Of a stretch of 28,329 nucleotides of DNA, positions 8,989 to 19,957 are shown in pieces. The stretch comes from Rhizophagus sp. LPA8_4_AMF. Lineage: Eukaryota > Glomeromycota > Glomeromycetes > Glomerales > Glomeraceae. The notes under the pieces are model-generated. The model had not been told where the DNA came from. It worked only from the letters and a program-made list of their open reading frames with translations, and made no database searches. Location of the stretch: positions 1-28,329 of the forward strand of contig JADRCO010000680.1 in the NCBI GenBank assembly GCA_021464525.1, written 5' to 3'. Numbering within the stretch: position 1 is the first letter of the stretch; each line of letters begins with the position of its first letter. The translations under genes and the position numbers were made by a program.

Positions 8989-11230
8989 ATAATTTCCTTG
9001 TTGTATCGGCTGGTCCTGTAGGACAAAAAAGCTAAATAGGGATCCTATCTACGTACACGCAAACGGTATGGCACACCATAATCCGTAGATACGCGGACTA
9101 CATAGTTAATTAACATAATTAATTTCCATGAAGTAGAAAAAGGTGAATATGAACATCATAAAAGAAAGTCACTCAAAGAGTTTACTATGCTACACTACGC
9201 CATTTAACTAAGATTACCATTTTATCATAAACTATAATTGTTATAATTAAAATTTGTCTTATCGATGTTCCATTCTAATTCTGCAAAAATATTTCAAATT
9301 ATTGCTGTTTCTTCCATGTAACAATAGGATTTTTCAAAAAAAGTAAACAGTATATTTGAGTTAAAGATTTAGGATTTTTTGACAGGAAAATGATTTTAAT
9401 GCTACTTGTTATACCTTTTTTTTGCGGGGAGTGAAACTATTGGTACGTGACAAATAGCATAGACCGGTCTAGATTCCTTTCGTCTTTATGGTGTAATAAT
9501 ATACGCATACTAATTGTCACATAGTAAAATGGTGGGTGTCACAGTGATAGCATCATTTATGCCGCAAGCAATACATTTTAATTTACTTTCGTCTCTAATA
9601 TAATAAATTATAAATACAAAGTTTATATGTATCAGTATATATTATATATCCAAATATCCCGTTCCAAAATGCTTGATAAAATATATATTAATTTTTTCAT
9701 TAAAAAAATTAGATTAAATTCATCTTATTATTGAAAACTTCTGCATTACCAGCAACTTGAATCAACGTCATACACTAAATATTTAACCGTATTTAACGAA
9801 TTGCAATTTTAATTCCTTTTTCATAAGTTATTATTTTCCTTTAGTTTCCTTATGTTACAAAAAAAAAAATTATAATTTTAAATTTTGGCTGATAATTTTG
9901 GAAAAACAAAATATTATTGGCTTTCAAGGTAATTTCAATTTAAAGTGAGATTATGAAATTGGTTTATGAACATAACCGACTTTAATATCATTTGTCACTT
10001 TGCTATTTTCAGTACAAAAAGTGTATACAAAAATAAATTTAAAATTAAAAGTTTCTTCTTAATATTACAAAACATTTTCCATGATTCCATCATATAAATT
10101 ATATTAAAATTTTATATCACCAAATTCTGCCTTTGCGCAGTCTAATCGTCCGTCGGAAAATTGTCGGAAAGCGTGCCTGTACTTTGGAAATATAAAATTT
10201 TATTTTATCGTGCAGATAACTTTCATGAATAATTAACATAAATGTAAAATTCTATAAAAAAGCAAATAAACAAAGGGCTTATAAATTAGTCTACATTAAG
10301 TTAGGATTATTTTGATCAGAGCTATCATTTTTTGCTTACTATATGATAATTTAAAGATGATCACCATTACATAAATGTATAAGGATCTTTCAAAAAAAAT
10401 GATCACGAGAAAATTTTATTAGTTAAAGTCAATATTAATTAATTCATAATTCTTTAATTTTTTTTTTCTCCGCCGTAGTAACATCATCGGTATTTTCGGT
10501 GTAACATAATCCATAAAACAATCATCTGAAATGAGTTGAAGGTTGAAAAAAAGGACAAACAATTATGCATACTATGTGAAACCTATAACTAACGAGAGTC
10601 ACATGAAGTAAAACGTGTGAAATTTTTGATTCTTTTTTTTTTTATTTTTAATTTTCCTTATAGAAACGCACTAAGTTACACCAAATAGTGAAAGAACGAT
10701 AAGTAAACGGATAAAATCGGAAAATTGGTCATAAGAACACCAACGGTCAAGTGACCTCAATAATATTTCGCGCTATATTTATAAAACGAATTGGACTTTA
10801 AATTTTTTTTCAATTTCATCTTTCTACTATTATACATATACTTATATATAATATTTTATTTATTTAAAAAGTAAGAAGAGATATTGCATTTGATTCGTTA
10901 TTTAATCAATTTATTAATTTATTTAATTTGTTACATTTTATTTAGTTTATTAAATTCATTAAATTTTCAAGTTATCATTTTTACGTGCGGTAAGAAATGA
11001 TTTAAAAAAATGTCACACTTTTATAAATTTCTATTTCAGTAATTTCATTAAAATTTCGGTAATACGTTATAATTTCAAATAAAACAAAGCATTCGCCACT
11101 TTCTCATTTGATAAATTGATGTGATTCCTCTCTTTATACCTTTCTCATATATGTTTATTCAATTTTAAAAATTTCTTTATTGTGAAAATTCTAATGAATT
11201 TTATTTGTCATTATAGAATTACGTAATTAG
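8989..11230. other. Gene-free AT-rich spacer
   Basis: No coding frame, RNA gene or clear mobile element was found. Small points are a perfect 12-bp palindrome TAGACCGGTCTA at 9460-9471, an 8-bp inverted pair around GTAGATA at 9048-9095, and several A or T runs. Confidence 0.5.
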
Positions 11231-11991
11231 ATGATCACGTTTGTAAATTCTCTTCCTACTCCAATTTTAGTTTCAATTGAATCGAACGGATTTAAAGCTG
11301 GTGATGAAATCATTGCTGTATATAAAACTGAGTTCAACCTTCCTGCTTACTTAACCGCCATTTTAGCATTGGATCCTTTTGATCATTTTGATGTATTTGA
11401 TGACAAAATTTATTTATCACCATCGTCAACACAACTTAAAGTAAGTCCCAATTTGTTAGATAGACATTATACATATGAAACTAGAGCGACTTTAATTAAT
11501 GATGTTGATCATCATGAGATCGGTTTCTACTTGATTATATTCGATAATTTCGAGAGAGTTTGTGGTTATTTTCCTTTTAAAAACCTGAGTGGTAAGTTAG
11601 AAAAATTAAATTTCTCCCCTTTTTTTTTAAAGAATGGAAAATGTTTTTAATCATTAAATTTTTTTTCCAAAAAGTTGTAGATAATCCAAATCCTGTTAAT
11701 CCTAATATTACAAACTGTGCAGAAGTTAAATGTACAAAATGTACAAATTGTACTATTAACGAAACTCCAGTTTGGAGATTCTTAGAAATTGGAAAAGTCT
11801 GCAACGCCTGTTACATGTAGTAAGTAAAAAAAAAAGAAAAAAAAAATTTTTTTTTAACCTCAACTTCAAAATCATTGACTTGAAAATTTAAAATGGTTAG
11901 TTTTAAGAAAAATAAGTGTCATAGACCTGTAACGATAAACGAGGGTAAGGTAAATATTATTAGGAAACAAAGGAGTAACAAGAAAGAGTAA
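11231..11991 (+). CDS. GATA-type zinc finger protein, three exons
   Basis: Exons 11231-11591, 11681-11819 and 11901-11991 join to 196 codons plus stop. Both introns begin GTAAGT and end TAG (89 and 81 nt). Residues 1-120 form an unrecognised N-terminal region beginning MITFVNSLPTPILVSIE, with hydrophobic strands. The zinc finger uses Cys141, Cys144, Cys161 and Cys164 in CTNC-x16-CNAC, with the ETPVWR motif in the loop; GATA fingers usually have 17 or 18 residues there. Exon 3 supplies YFKKNKCHRP and the basic tail ending RKQRSNKKE, which in the family contacts DNA beside the finger. The role is therefore a nuclear sequence-specific regulator (family knowledge); its targets are unknown. If intron 2 is kept, a TAG at 11818-11820 ends the protein at CNACYM, without the tail. 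AATAAA lies at 12236. Confidence 0.82.
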
Positions 11992-12464
11992 AATTGGAAA
12001 TGTTGGTTCTAATTGTAGAAACTCGCGGCGGGATCATTCTTTTTACCATTATAAAAATGGAAATATTAACAAAGCAAAGATCAGCAAATAGAAATTACTT
12101 AAAATATTTATTTAGTAATACAAATAATACAATAGATAATATATTCTTGTCTTGTGATAATTTTCTGGCAGGCTCGGAACTTTATTATTTATTATTTTTT
12201 ATTTGCGTAAAGAACACATTTCCTTTACTATTTTCAATAAAGTTACGTATTATATATAATTTAAATAATTCTTTATTAATAAAATTTTTTGAAATCAAAA
12301 AGTGAATGTAGAAAGGTACAAAAGTGCTGCTTCTCTTATTAAGAAAGTAATAAAAACTTTTAAAGAATAGTTCAAAGTTACTTGTGTAACTACTAATAGT
12401 AAATTATACAAATTTGAAATACCTCCTGATTTTTTTTATTGTATAACAAATTACTATTTAATCT
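11992..12464. other. GATA gene 3' flank
   Basis: This stretch begins immediately after the stop and probably holds the 3' UTR, with AATAAA at 12236-12241. A long open frame here has no ATG at its start and a composition set by A/T runs, so it is not called. Confidence 0.4.
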
Positions 12465-13396
12465 TTAACGTGAATAAGCACATGGCCATTGTCTGAGAAG
12501 ATTAGATTATCATAGGCTATAAGTAACCATATATAGAATCATTGTAAGAAACGATCGCATACAATTCATACTTTAATTGATAATTATTAATAAGTAAATA
12601 AATAGATCATAAGATTTCTTTGAAAATACAACAAAAAAACATAAATGGTTTATCTTTGAGAATAATATCAAAAAATATTACTAACTTTGTATATCCTGGT
12701 TTATCTTTGGGAATAATATCAAATAAGTATTACTAATTTCATATATCCTATTTTTTTATTGCATAAATTGCATAAATTGCGGTATTTAATTCTCTTGAAT
12801 TTACCTGTTACTGAGTTATTAAAATATTATGTCGTGATTTTAAACTTGAAATATATTTTTTTCAATATTATTTAAATATTTCATGTAGTAATAAACAGAA
12901 AAATTTTAAACACAGTTACACGCATGGGTCTTGGCTTTGAAATGTTTATTTATCATTAAATTTGATCTAACCTAAATGCTTTGTTAAAATGTTTCATAAT
13001 TTTTGTGATATGTTGTACCTAGCCTTGCTCAATTTTGTCGATCTTTGCCAATAAATTCACGGAGTTGATTTTTTATTACGGTGTTACTGAAACTTTGCAG
13101 TTCTTTTGCAGTTTTTTAAAGTCATAATATTACCGAAAGGAATACCTCTAAAATTAAAGAAAGATATTCGTAAAGGGCCAAATTTTATATTCTATAAAAT
13201 AAAGGATTTTGTCCACAGTGTCCGGATAAAGTTTCGAACATTAAATTTCTCTTACTTCGTAGCGAAGATACAAATTCGGTTATATAAATATATTGTGCTT
13301 TTTTCTCATATATATATTTTTGGGTCAATGTTACTTTTTTATTTTTCGTTTTTATAGTTATGTAACATTTTGACCGGACTTTTCAATAATTCTCCT
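12465..13396. repeat. Tandem duplication, copy 1 (about 0.93 kb)
   Basis: Blocks shared with the next stretch in the same order are ACATGGCCATTGT (12480; 13413 with one extra G), AGAAGATTAGATTATCA, AGATTTCTTTGAAAA, and GATCTAACCTAAATGCTTTGT (12964 and 13860), followed by TTTG(T/C)CGATCTTT. The offset falls from about 933 to about 896, so both copies have gained indels. It is old and noncoding; its ends are approximate. No mobile-element ends were found. Confidence 0.75.
12647..12749. repeat. 51-52-bp tandem pair inside copy 1
   Basis: GGTTTATCTTTGAGAATAAT with its following AT-rich segment and TATATCCT end (12647-12697) is repeated at 12698-12749. The second large copy has only one version of this unit (near 13614), so the doubling came after the large duplication or was lost there. 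Confidence 0.75.
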
Positions 13397-14240
13397 AACC
13401 GGAACGTGACAACACATGGGCCATTGTATTTAGAAGATTAGATTATCAAAAATCATAAGAAAGTGATCATATATAATATTATTGTACGAACTCATGCAAA
13501 ATGGCAGAATGATCACTTATAATTCTTATCTTAATTGGTTAAAATAAGTTAAATAAATAAACAAATAAAGGATCATGAGATTTCTTTGAAAACAACAAAT
13601 AAAAATCCATAATTGGTTATCTTTATGGGAAATATCAAAATAGCATTACTAACATTATCATATTCCCCCTTTTTTTTTACCAGTATAAATTACAAGCATA
13701 TTTATTAGTCGTGAATTTTACTGTACCATTAAAAAATGATGTCCCGTCAATTTCAAACCTTTATGAATCATGGAAATAAATATATTGTTTCATATGTTTG
13801 AGTTTTTTCAACTTTTAAAAGCCAAGACTCTGTGTAAAAGTTTATTGTTTACTATTTATTGATCTAACCTAAATGCTTTGTCGTAAATTTGGTGATACGT
13901 TGTTCAACGAAAATCTTATCACACGACCTTTTAAAATAAGAATGGTTTGTTCTTTTTGCCGATCTTTACCTACAAATTTATGTCATTTTCAGGATTCTTT
14001 GTTTTGCCTGTTAACTTAAATGAGAAAAAATAATCGTCCCTTTGCTTTTCATAGCATTACCGAATATAAAATTTAAAATAACGAAAAATAAAAAAAAAAA
14101 AAAATGGTTTCCGAGTTTGACCGCAGCATTCGGATAATACCGAACCTTTCATGTTTCAAAGACTCTTTTTCCTAACATATTTTAAATTTGTAACGTCCCG
14201 AATATTTCATATTTTCCTTAGAAAATATTATCCCGTTATC
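13397..14240. repeat. Tandem duplication, copy 2 (about 0.85 kb)
   Basis: Diverged second copy of 12465-13396, in direct orientation. It ends in less certain similarity around the CGGATAA...GAAC blocks near 14131 (copy 1: CGGATAAAGTTTCGAAC near 13222). No open frame is conserved between copies. Confidence 0.7.
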
Positions 14241-16165
14241 TAATTCTATGTTTTTTTACAGCATGTTCACAGAATAAACGGAAAAAAAAATCGGATTTTT
14301 ATTCGTTCAAGCCGGTTACCGTACACTGAACAATTTATGGGAGTCAATAAGATTAATGTTGAAAAATATAAATATTATTACGTTTAGGTTTAATTCTATG
14401 ATTTACTATTTTCAGCGTGATATTGAATAATAATAAATAGAATTTCACACCAAAAAATCCAAATCTCTAGAATACAATTCTACCCGAGGTGTGATGCAAG
14501 GCGACCTCATTATCCTGACTCAATTTTATTTAAAAAAAAAGAATTTATGTATATCTGATATGAATGGTGATGATTACGAGTGACGAGTGAGTTTACCCGG
14601 TTAGAATTAATATTTATTACCTTTTTTAGAATTGGCTAACGTTTCATAATTCCAGCCCTAAAAAAAAATATTTCTGGGTCCTACTCGTGTGATTGATGAT
14701 CTACACAACGCAACTCTTTTATACCGTCTAACATAAGGGAAATCTTGACTCTTGTACTGTAGGTTGGCTTATTGGATTATGGATGAAGCTCATTACCACA
14801 AGGCTGCTGGAGGGGGGCACACTACATTACTAGTTATGATAGTTATGTATCGAAATAAAATAGGCTGCGTTACAAAGAACAAAAGAAAACATTTCTGATG
14901 ATATTGCAATTCTGCCAATTCATAAATGAAACAGTTGCTTCTATTCAGAAATATAATAAAATTAAGAAATTTACAGAAATTAATAAATTTTATTTAATAA
15001 TGATGATGAATTGAGTCATTAGGGCGGTGGAAATTAGAGATTCAAATAATTAACAGCGATCCTAAGATATACTATTCTATTTCGCAGTAATTTATGATCA
15101 GATTAATCTGTGTTAAACGATAAATAAATATTTTTATATGAACTAACCCTATGATATCTAGTGGGAATATCTTTTATTTTTCGTCAGTCTTTGTTATCTC
15201 CTTATTTATAATATTGCTTTCAAACAATATACCCAAAATCATAAATCTAGACTTGCATCCAAGTATCTGAGCTTTTGTGTTAATTTTAATTATAATATAC
15301 TATTAAGTTGAAATATTTTTAAAATATTGAAATTAACATTTTATATTTTATGTTTTAGTGCTTTTCCGAATACATGCCTAATCCTGATTCCTGATTATGG
15401 CTTTTTTAAACGGATCATAAGCGTTTTGAGAAAAAAATGCATATATAAGGAGTAAACTTCTTCATCATGCATATTAACGATCCGGTATTTGTAAATAATG
15501 AATCTATTTACTTGAATTGAGTCTCTTATTTCAAATTATCAATTTCAGAAACTTTCTACAATTAGCTTCTTAAATCCGTATATAAACCACAAAATCCATT
15601 CTAAAATCTTTCAATATTTCCATCATCACATTTTGTAACAGGAAAATAGATAAGATATAGTACTTATTTGATCACGTAATTTTAACTTAAAAACTCAAAT
15701 TTTCTCCTAATTGTTTTAATTTCTTGATTACTTTTTTTTAATAACTCAATGAACTTTTTCTCTCTATAACCTAGTACTTCATATGTTAAAAATCACACTT
15801 GCATATCTACATTCTGCAAGCGGATATAATTTATTTAACTTGTTATTTTGTAGAAAAAGAAAAGATGGTAAAAAGTGATAACTATGGTTTGAAAATTAAA
15901 AGTTAAGACGAGTTTAATCAAATACTAGTTAGTTCATTATTATTCTTAATTAAGCATCTGCCAAAAATTATAGCAGAGATATATAAAGTACGCGGCACTA
16001 AAAACGTCACATGATTAATAAACGCAGTAATCACGTTTATGATCATCAATTTTAAATAGCGTTACACAGATGAAAAAATACTTATCAGTTATACTTTAAA
16101 CGAAATAGCGTTATTAATATAGATAATATAGATTTACCAATTATCGTTGGAGTTACCTAAATATT
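14241..16165. other. Gene-free spacer
   Basis: I found no supported gene on either strand. A less AT-rich patch at about 14690-14830 lacks a usable open frame. The rest is AT-rich with no clear inverted or direct repeats. Confidence 0.45.
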
Positions 16166-16575
16166 AACAATTAATTACGTATTATGTATCTGGGACCATC
16201 AATAATGCTTTTTATATTAAACCCGATAAAGGAAAAATAAAATTCCTTAAAGAAGTTGCAACCTTGTGAATGCAAAATTTGAAATCATACCAAATAAGGA
16301 TTTCGATATAAACTCGAGTTTATTTAAATTAGGATTAGATAGCTGCGGTTATTAAAACACGAATTTATGTCATTATGAATTTAATTCTTTGTACGAAGTT
16401 CATACAACAAAGCCTCATATTATTGCTCCGGTCGTACAAAAATTAACTCGAATTTCCCGTTCATAGTTAGCTTACCAAAGATTATTGTCCGAAGAGTAAG
16501 CATAGAACTGCTGATCTCATGCGATATGTTTTTGAGCAAACTAGATCGTTGTGGCGTAATTATAGAACATTATAG
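16166..16575 (+). pseudogene. Broken gene relic, unrecognised
   Basis: Three frames in order give coding-like sequence. The first ends at TGA 16267 and contains INNAFYIKPDKGKIKFLKEV. The second starts at about 16266, contains KFEIIPNKDFDINSSLFKLG and, past an in-frame TAA at 16353, LYEVHTTKPHIIAPVVQKLT, and ends at TAG 16464. The third (16471-16575) reads KDYCPKSKHRTADLMRYVFE and RSLWRNYRTL. Two frame changes and one internal stop make it nonfunctional. The PKSKHR string faintly recalls the tail of fungal HMG boxes, but there is no box before it, so I do not assign it. Confidence 0.4.
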
Positions 16576-17388
16576 AACACATATTAGTCATATTACGTAA
16601 ATTTTATACAATGCAATTTATTTTTGCTAGAACATAAAAAGGTAACAATATGATGTGCAGTAAATGGATAATTCCGAATCTTGTTACCTATATATATATT
16701 GTACTATGTATAAAATCGTCATAAAAGTATTATTTTCTGAAATTTTCAATGAAGATGGGAATTTAGGATTTAAGATGATTTTTTCAAGATGTAGTAATAA
16801 AGGATTTATGACGCATTTTGGCATGATATGACATAATTATTATATTATTCGATTATTCGATCATTATAAAATTTTTTCGGTTACCCGTTCGATTGTTTAC
16901 ATTACCCTGAACTTTCGTGCAAAGGAAAAAGTTTATATGTCTTTTACGCTTAAAAATTCTCTATAGGGTTAGCACCGTTAATCTAGATTTTTTTATTATA
17001 AAATATGATATTTCAAAAAAAAAAATTTCAAAAAAAAAAAAAATTTCAAATCCCTGCTGTAGTACATCCTCAATAATTTAAATCTAATAATAACGCTTTA
17101 AATTACCTAAAAATCTCAACATTTACTAATTTGTAAAATGTTTGCGTAATTTTTATAAATCTTACAAAGAGGACACGGTTCCTTGATTTTTTAACTAATA
17201 TAAGATCTAAGGTCTACATCAAAACAACCTTCCATTTCTAGTACTTTGTACAAATCCCCATCAAATATTCAATATCTGATATTAAAATTATTAGTAGTGT
17301 ATTCATATCTATACAATAATTGTGAATAGGAGACTACTATATCAAGTCCTATATAGATATAACAAATATAGTAATATCATAGTACAAA
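16576..17388. other. Spacer and 5' flank of gene A
   Basis: AT-rich DNA with A-runs separated by TTTC at about 17015-17050. CTATAGGGTTAG at 16963 resembles the outer end of the CCCTATAAA elements seen elsewhere, but no matching left end was found. The sequence just before gene A does not match the 5' flanks of genes B and C. Confidence 0.4.
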
Positions 17389-17856
17389 ATGATAACACTA
17401 CAAGTCATTCGTGACCAATTGGTTATTTTAATATATCAACCGCAAAATGTTGATTATATTTATTATATAATCTGTAAAAAAATTTTGCTGAATCAAAATC
17501 TTGCTTCATATGATGATAATTACAATAATTATGATTATGAGTTCTTTATAAGAAGTTCAGATGATCTCACAACAGTTTTTCATGTGACATGTAAATTGGT
17601 ACCAAATTCTTTAATTTTAAATTTATTATGTGGATTTGATTCCGATGATGTAACCAAATTGAACCGTCGATATTTTTTGACTTTACATCAAAAGCTAAGT
17701 CTCGAACAAGATTTAAAAAGAATTCTCCCTTCATACTTTCTACAATATCCTATCTCCGATAGCGAAACGTCATTAGATTCTAATGAAAATAATGAAAATT
17801 TAAATTCAGCACGTGAAAGTATTGAAAGTAATATTAGTAATCTCGACACACAATGA
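17389..17856 (+). CDS. Gene A: one-unit member of the HVTCK repeat family
   Basis: An intronless frame of 155 codons starting at ATG 17389. No known domain was recognised. It holds one copy of the unit found twice in genes B and C: a degenerate first half (IYYIICKK, about 24-31), DYDYEF at 48-53 region, FHVTCKL at 64-70, then LTLHQKLSLEQ and ILPSYFLQ at 112-119, and an acidic Ser/Asn tail. The second part is closest to unit 2 of gene B, with the central segment shortened. The tail stops at NLDTQ. Compared with gene C an 11-base deletion near 17850 shifts the frame, and the lost PHNDCNI codons can still be read in another frame. There is no signal peptide or membrane segment. A poly(A)-like AATAAA is at 18137. 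Function is unknown. Confidence 0.75.
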   Translation: MITLQVIRDQLVILIYQPQNVDYIYYIICKKILLNQNLASYDDNYNNYDYEFFIRSSDDLTTVFHVTCKLVPNSLILNLLCGFDSDDVTKLNRRYFLTLHQKLSLEQDLKRILPSYFLQYPISDSETSLDSNENNENLNSARESIESNISNLDTQ

Positions 17857-19009
17857 TTGTAATATTTTCTCTGTTCTCACCATGATAATCATTGTAACAA
17901 TATGGATTTGCAGCTGGATTTGCACAAAGGATGAAATAACTGCAGGAAATAAAACATTTATTGTGTACCCAGCGATCAAAATAGCGTAGACGGTGCAGAG
18001 TACAGACAGTAGTACGCCCGGGTATTTAAGTGATAATTATTATTTATACATATAATGAAAGGGGTATTGTATCATTATTTATAGGCTTTTTTTACTTTAA
18101 TACATAAATATACACATATTTATTAATTTTTTATGTAATAAAATGATCTTTCTTTATAGAAAACTATCAATATCACATAATAAATAAATTAATTACTATC
18201 AATTATCTTTTGTTATTACACAATCGATTTAATTTTTCTTTATCATATAATCACTTAATTGATAAATTTCGTAATATTTCATTTTTATTTTCGAGTTCCA
18301 GTTGCAGAATAATGAATAATTTACGATATCGTGAATAAAAGAGTCGCTTTTTTTGTTTCTTTAGAAGCATTAGAAAAATTTTATTTAATATAATGAAATT
18401 TACAATGAAAAAATTTTATTGAAAATGTTACTTATCAGTAAATAGATAATATTGTCGGGAGGCAGGATACGAATTTTTATTATAAACAGAGGACGAAGAT
18501 GAGGAGGAGGATGAAAGTTTTTTTTTCTTCTATGACTCGCTTAAACAATTAATCAAGATCATTGCTGTACATTTAAGGGCAATGATATATATTAGTTTCA
18601 TAAGGAGCTTTACCCCTTAAGATATTAGCTAATATTTGTCATGACCCTTATATTAATTATTATCTAAGCATTGTTCGGATGTAAATGTCATTATAAAATT
18701 ACTTAATTCGGTTTTATATTCTAATAATAATACTTGCATAAGCCCTTTCAAAATTTTCCAAATACGTCTAGAAAAAAAAATGAATTGAGCGTAAAAATTA
18801 TTATTGATTATTTCTAAAAAGGTTACGACCTGAATGCGACCTGATGCTTTAAGCACGTGTTTATTAAATACAATAAATCTGATTATCGCACGGCCCTATA
18901 GGATCATGCTAATTTTTTTGACCGATATTTTTATTTGCGTACAATATTTACAATATTGAAAAGAAATTTCTATTTAAAGCATGATCTGCATTAACCGTAT
19001 GATAATATA
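17857..19009. other. Gene A 3' flank and spacer
   Basis: It contains ATTTATAGGCT at 18077-18087 and TTATGTAATAAAATGATC at 18131, both shared with sequence at 27945-27985. AGTACGCCCGGGTATT near 18010 resembles the GTACCC repeats at 4125. No gene is supported. Confidence 0.45.
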
Positions 19010-19078
19010 GATATTGTACGGTGGTATTTATATCGGTTAACGTCACTTCGTGACGTTAATACAACACCGTACAATATC
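19010..19078. repeat. Nested hairpin of 69 bp
   Basis: GATATTGTACGGTG (19010-19023) is exactly inverted at 19065-19078. Within it TTAACGTCAC (19037-19046) is exactly inverted at 19050-19059 around a TTC loop. The two stems are separated by unequal unpaired stretches of 13 and 5 bases. It could be a tiny inverted-repeat element or a structured transcript; no flanking gene uses it obviously. Confidence 0.8.
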
Positions 19079-19340
19079 CATTAATTATGAAAATTTTGCG
19101 TGAATTATCTCTCAATTTATTATAAAATTTCATTTAAATATTTTACCACGCCTGAATAAAATTAAAAAAAGAACATTTTTTGTTACGTAATACATATAAC
19201 GGTAAATTTTATTTTCCCACTATCTATATGCAATATGAGAAACATAAAAATATCGGTATAATCTAGATATAAAATATTTTTCACAATTTTCATAAGTTCG
19301 GCTCATATCGAGTCGAAAACAAAATAGTTGAATTCAAAAC
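19079..19340. other. Spacer
   Basis: AT-rich sequence with no recognised feature. Confidence 0.4.
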
Positions 19341-19511
19341 TATCGCCGGTTTCAAAATGGTGTATGCAGTTATATTTGGATAAAAAAAAAAAAGAAACCG
19401 ATAACCGGACGATAACCGGACAAAAGTAGATGAAAACCGGACGGATGTTGAAATTTGAATATACAAATAATACAATCACAAATAAACCATACCATTTTGA
19501 AAACGGCGATA
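19341..19511. mobile_element. MITE-like element, family 2, copy A
   Basis: The ends are TATCGCCGGTTTCAAAATGG on the left and the inverse of CCATTTTGAAAACGGCGATA on the right. The inside has an A-run followed by repeats of an (A)ACCGGAC core. The outer TA on both sides fits a Tc1/mariner-type duplication. Copy B (24502-24677) is the same element in reverse orientation and aligns over its whole length. It has no coding capacity. Confidence 0.85.
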
Positions 19512-19609
19512 AAGAAAGATCGTTATACAAATTTTTTTTGTCATTGATAAATATCATACTATATAAATTTGGTTTTAAATTTTTTCTTTTTTTGGGCCAG
19601 AGTCAGAAT

Positions 19610-19645
19610 TATTGTGGTTTTCAAAATTATTGAAATTGATGCCAA
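19610..19645. mobile_element. Fragment of a family 1 element end
   Basis: TATTGTGGTTTTCAAAATTA followed by TTGAAATTGATGCC matches the left end of the element at 7477 with few changes and continues into its inner arm weakly. No right end is visible downstream, so it is a solo or truncated end. Confidence 0.65.
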
Positions 19646-19722
19646 ATCATTCAAATTTTTAAGGGACATGTCCGTTCGTTCCTTATAATAAAACATTTTG
19701 ATTTTTAACAATTTTTTTTCAA

Positions 19723-19957
19723 ATATTTAAAAAAGGAATGTTTAGAAAACATACGTAAAATGAGTGTAAAATATGCAATATACATAAATGTCTATAGAAT
19801 GTCATAAAATATATAGAAATATACAAAATGGGCTCACTGTATATAAAATGTACAAAAAAGTACATGAGCCCTCTTGCATATTTCCTAGACATTTTACGTA
19901 TACTGTGCAATTTACATTTATTCATGTATGTTTTCTGAACGTTCCTTTTTTATAGGG
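19723..19957. mobile_element. MITE-like element, family 4
   Basis: AAAAAAGGAATGTTTAGAAA with ACATACGTAAA on the left is inverted on the right as TATGTTTTCTGAACGTTCC with TTTTTTATAGGG. At the centre GGGCTCA...TGTAC pairs with GTACATGAGCCC. The whole sequence is therefore one long imperfect palindrome. The right end CCCTATAAAAAA (read inward) resembles the ends of family 3. It has no gene. Confidence 0.75.

Noticed and set aside
11577..11804. Minus-strand frame of 75 codons
   Set aside because: It is antisense to GATA exon 2, including the zinc-binding cysteines.
11994..12305. Open frame of 103 codons after the GATA gene
   Set aside because: It begins with TTG, lies in the probable 3' UTR, and consists mainly of I, L, F, N and K from A/T runs.
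13106..13357. Open frame of 83 codons
   Set aside because: It has no ATG at the start and falls inside duplication copy 1; the second copy does not keep the frame.
16471..16575. Possible HMG-box (mating-type-like) tail, from PKSKHR
   Set aside because: No HMG core (aromatic and proline pattern) precedes it, and a six-residue likeness is too weak.
18653..18856. Minus-strand frame of 67 codons
   Set aside because: There is no recognised motif, neighbour or paralog, and chance is likely at this AT content.
19290..19633. Three overlapping frames on both strands
   Set aside because: They arise from the family 2 MITE-like element and its flanks.
19719..19925. Minus-strand frame of 68 codons
   Set aside because: It lies within the palindromic family 4 element.
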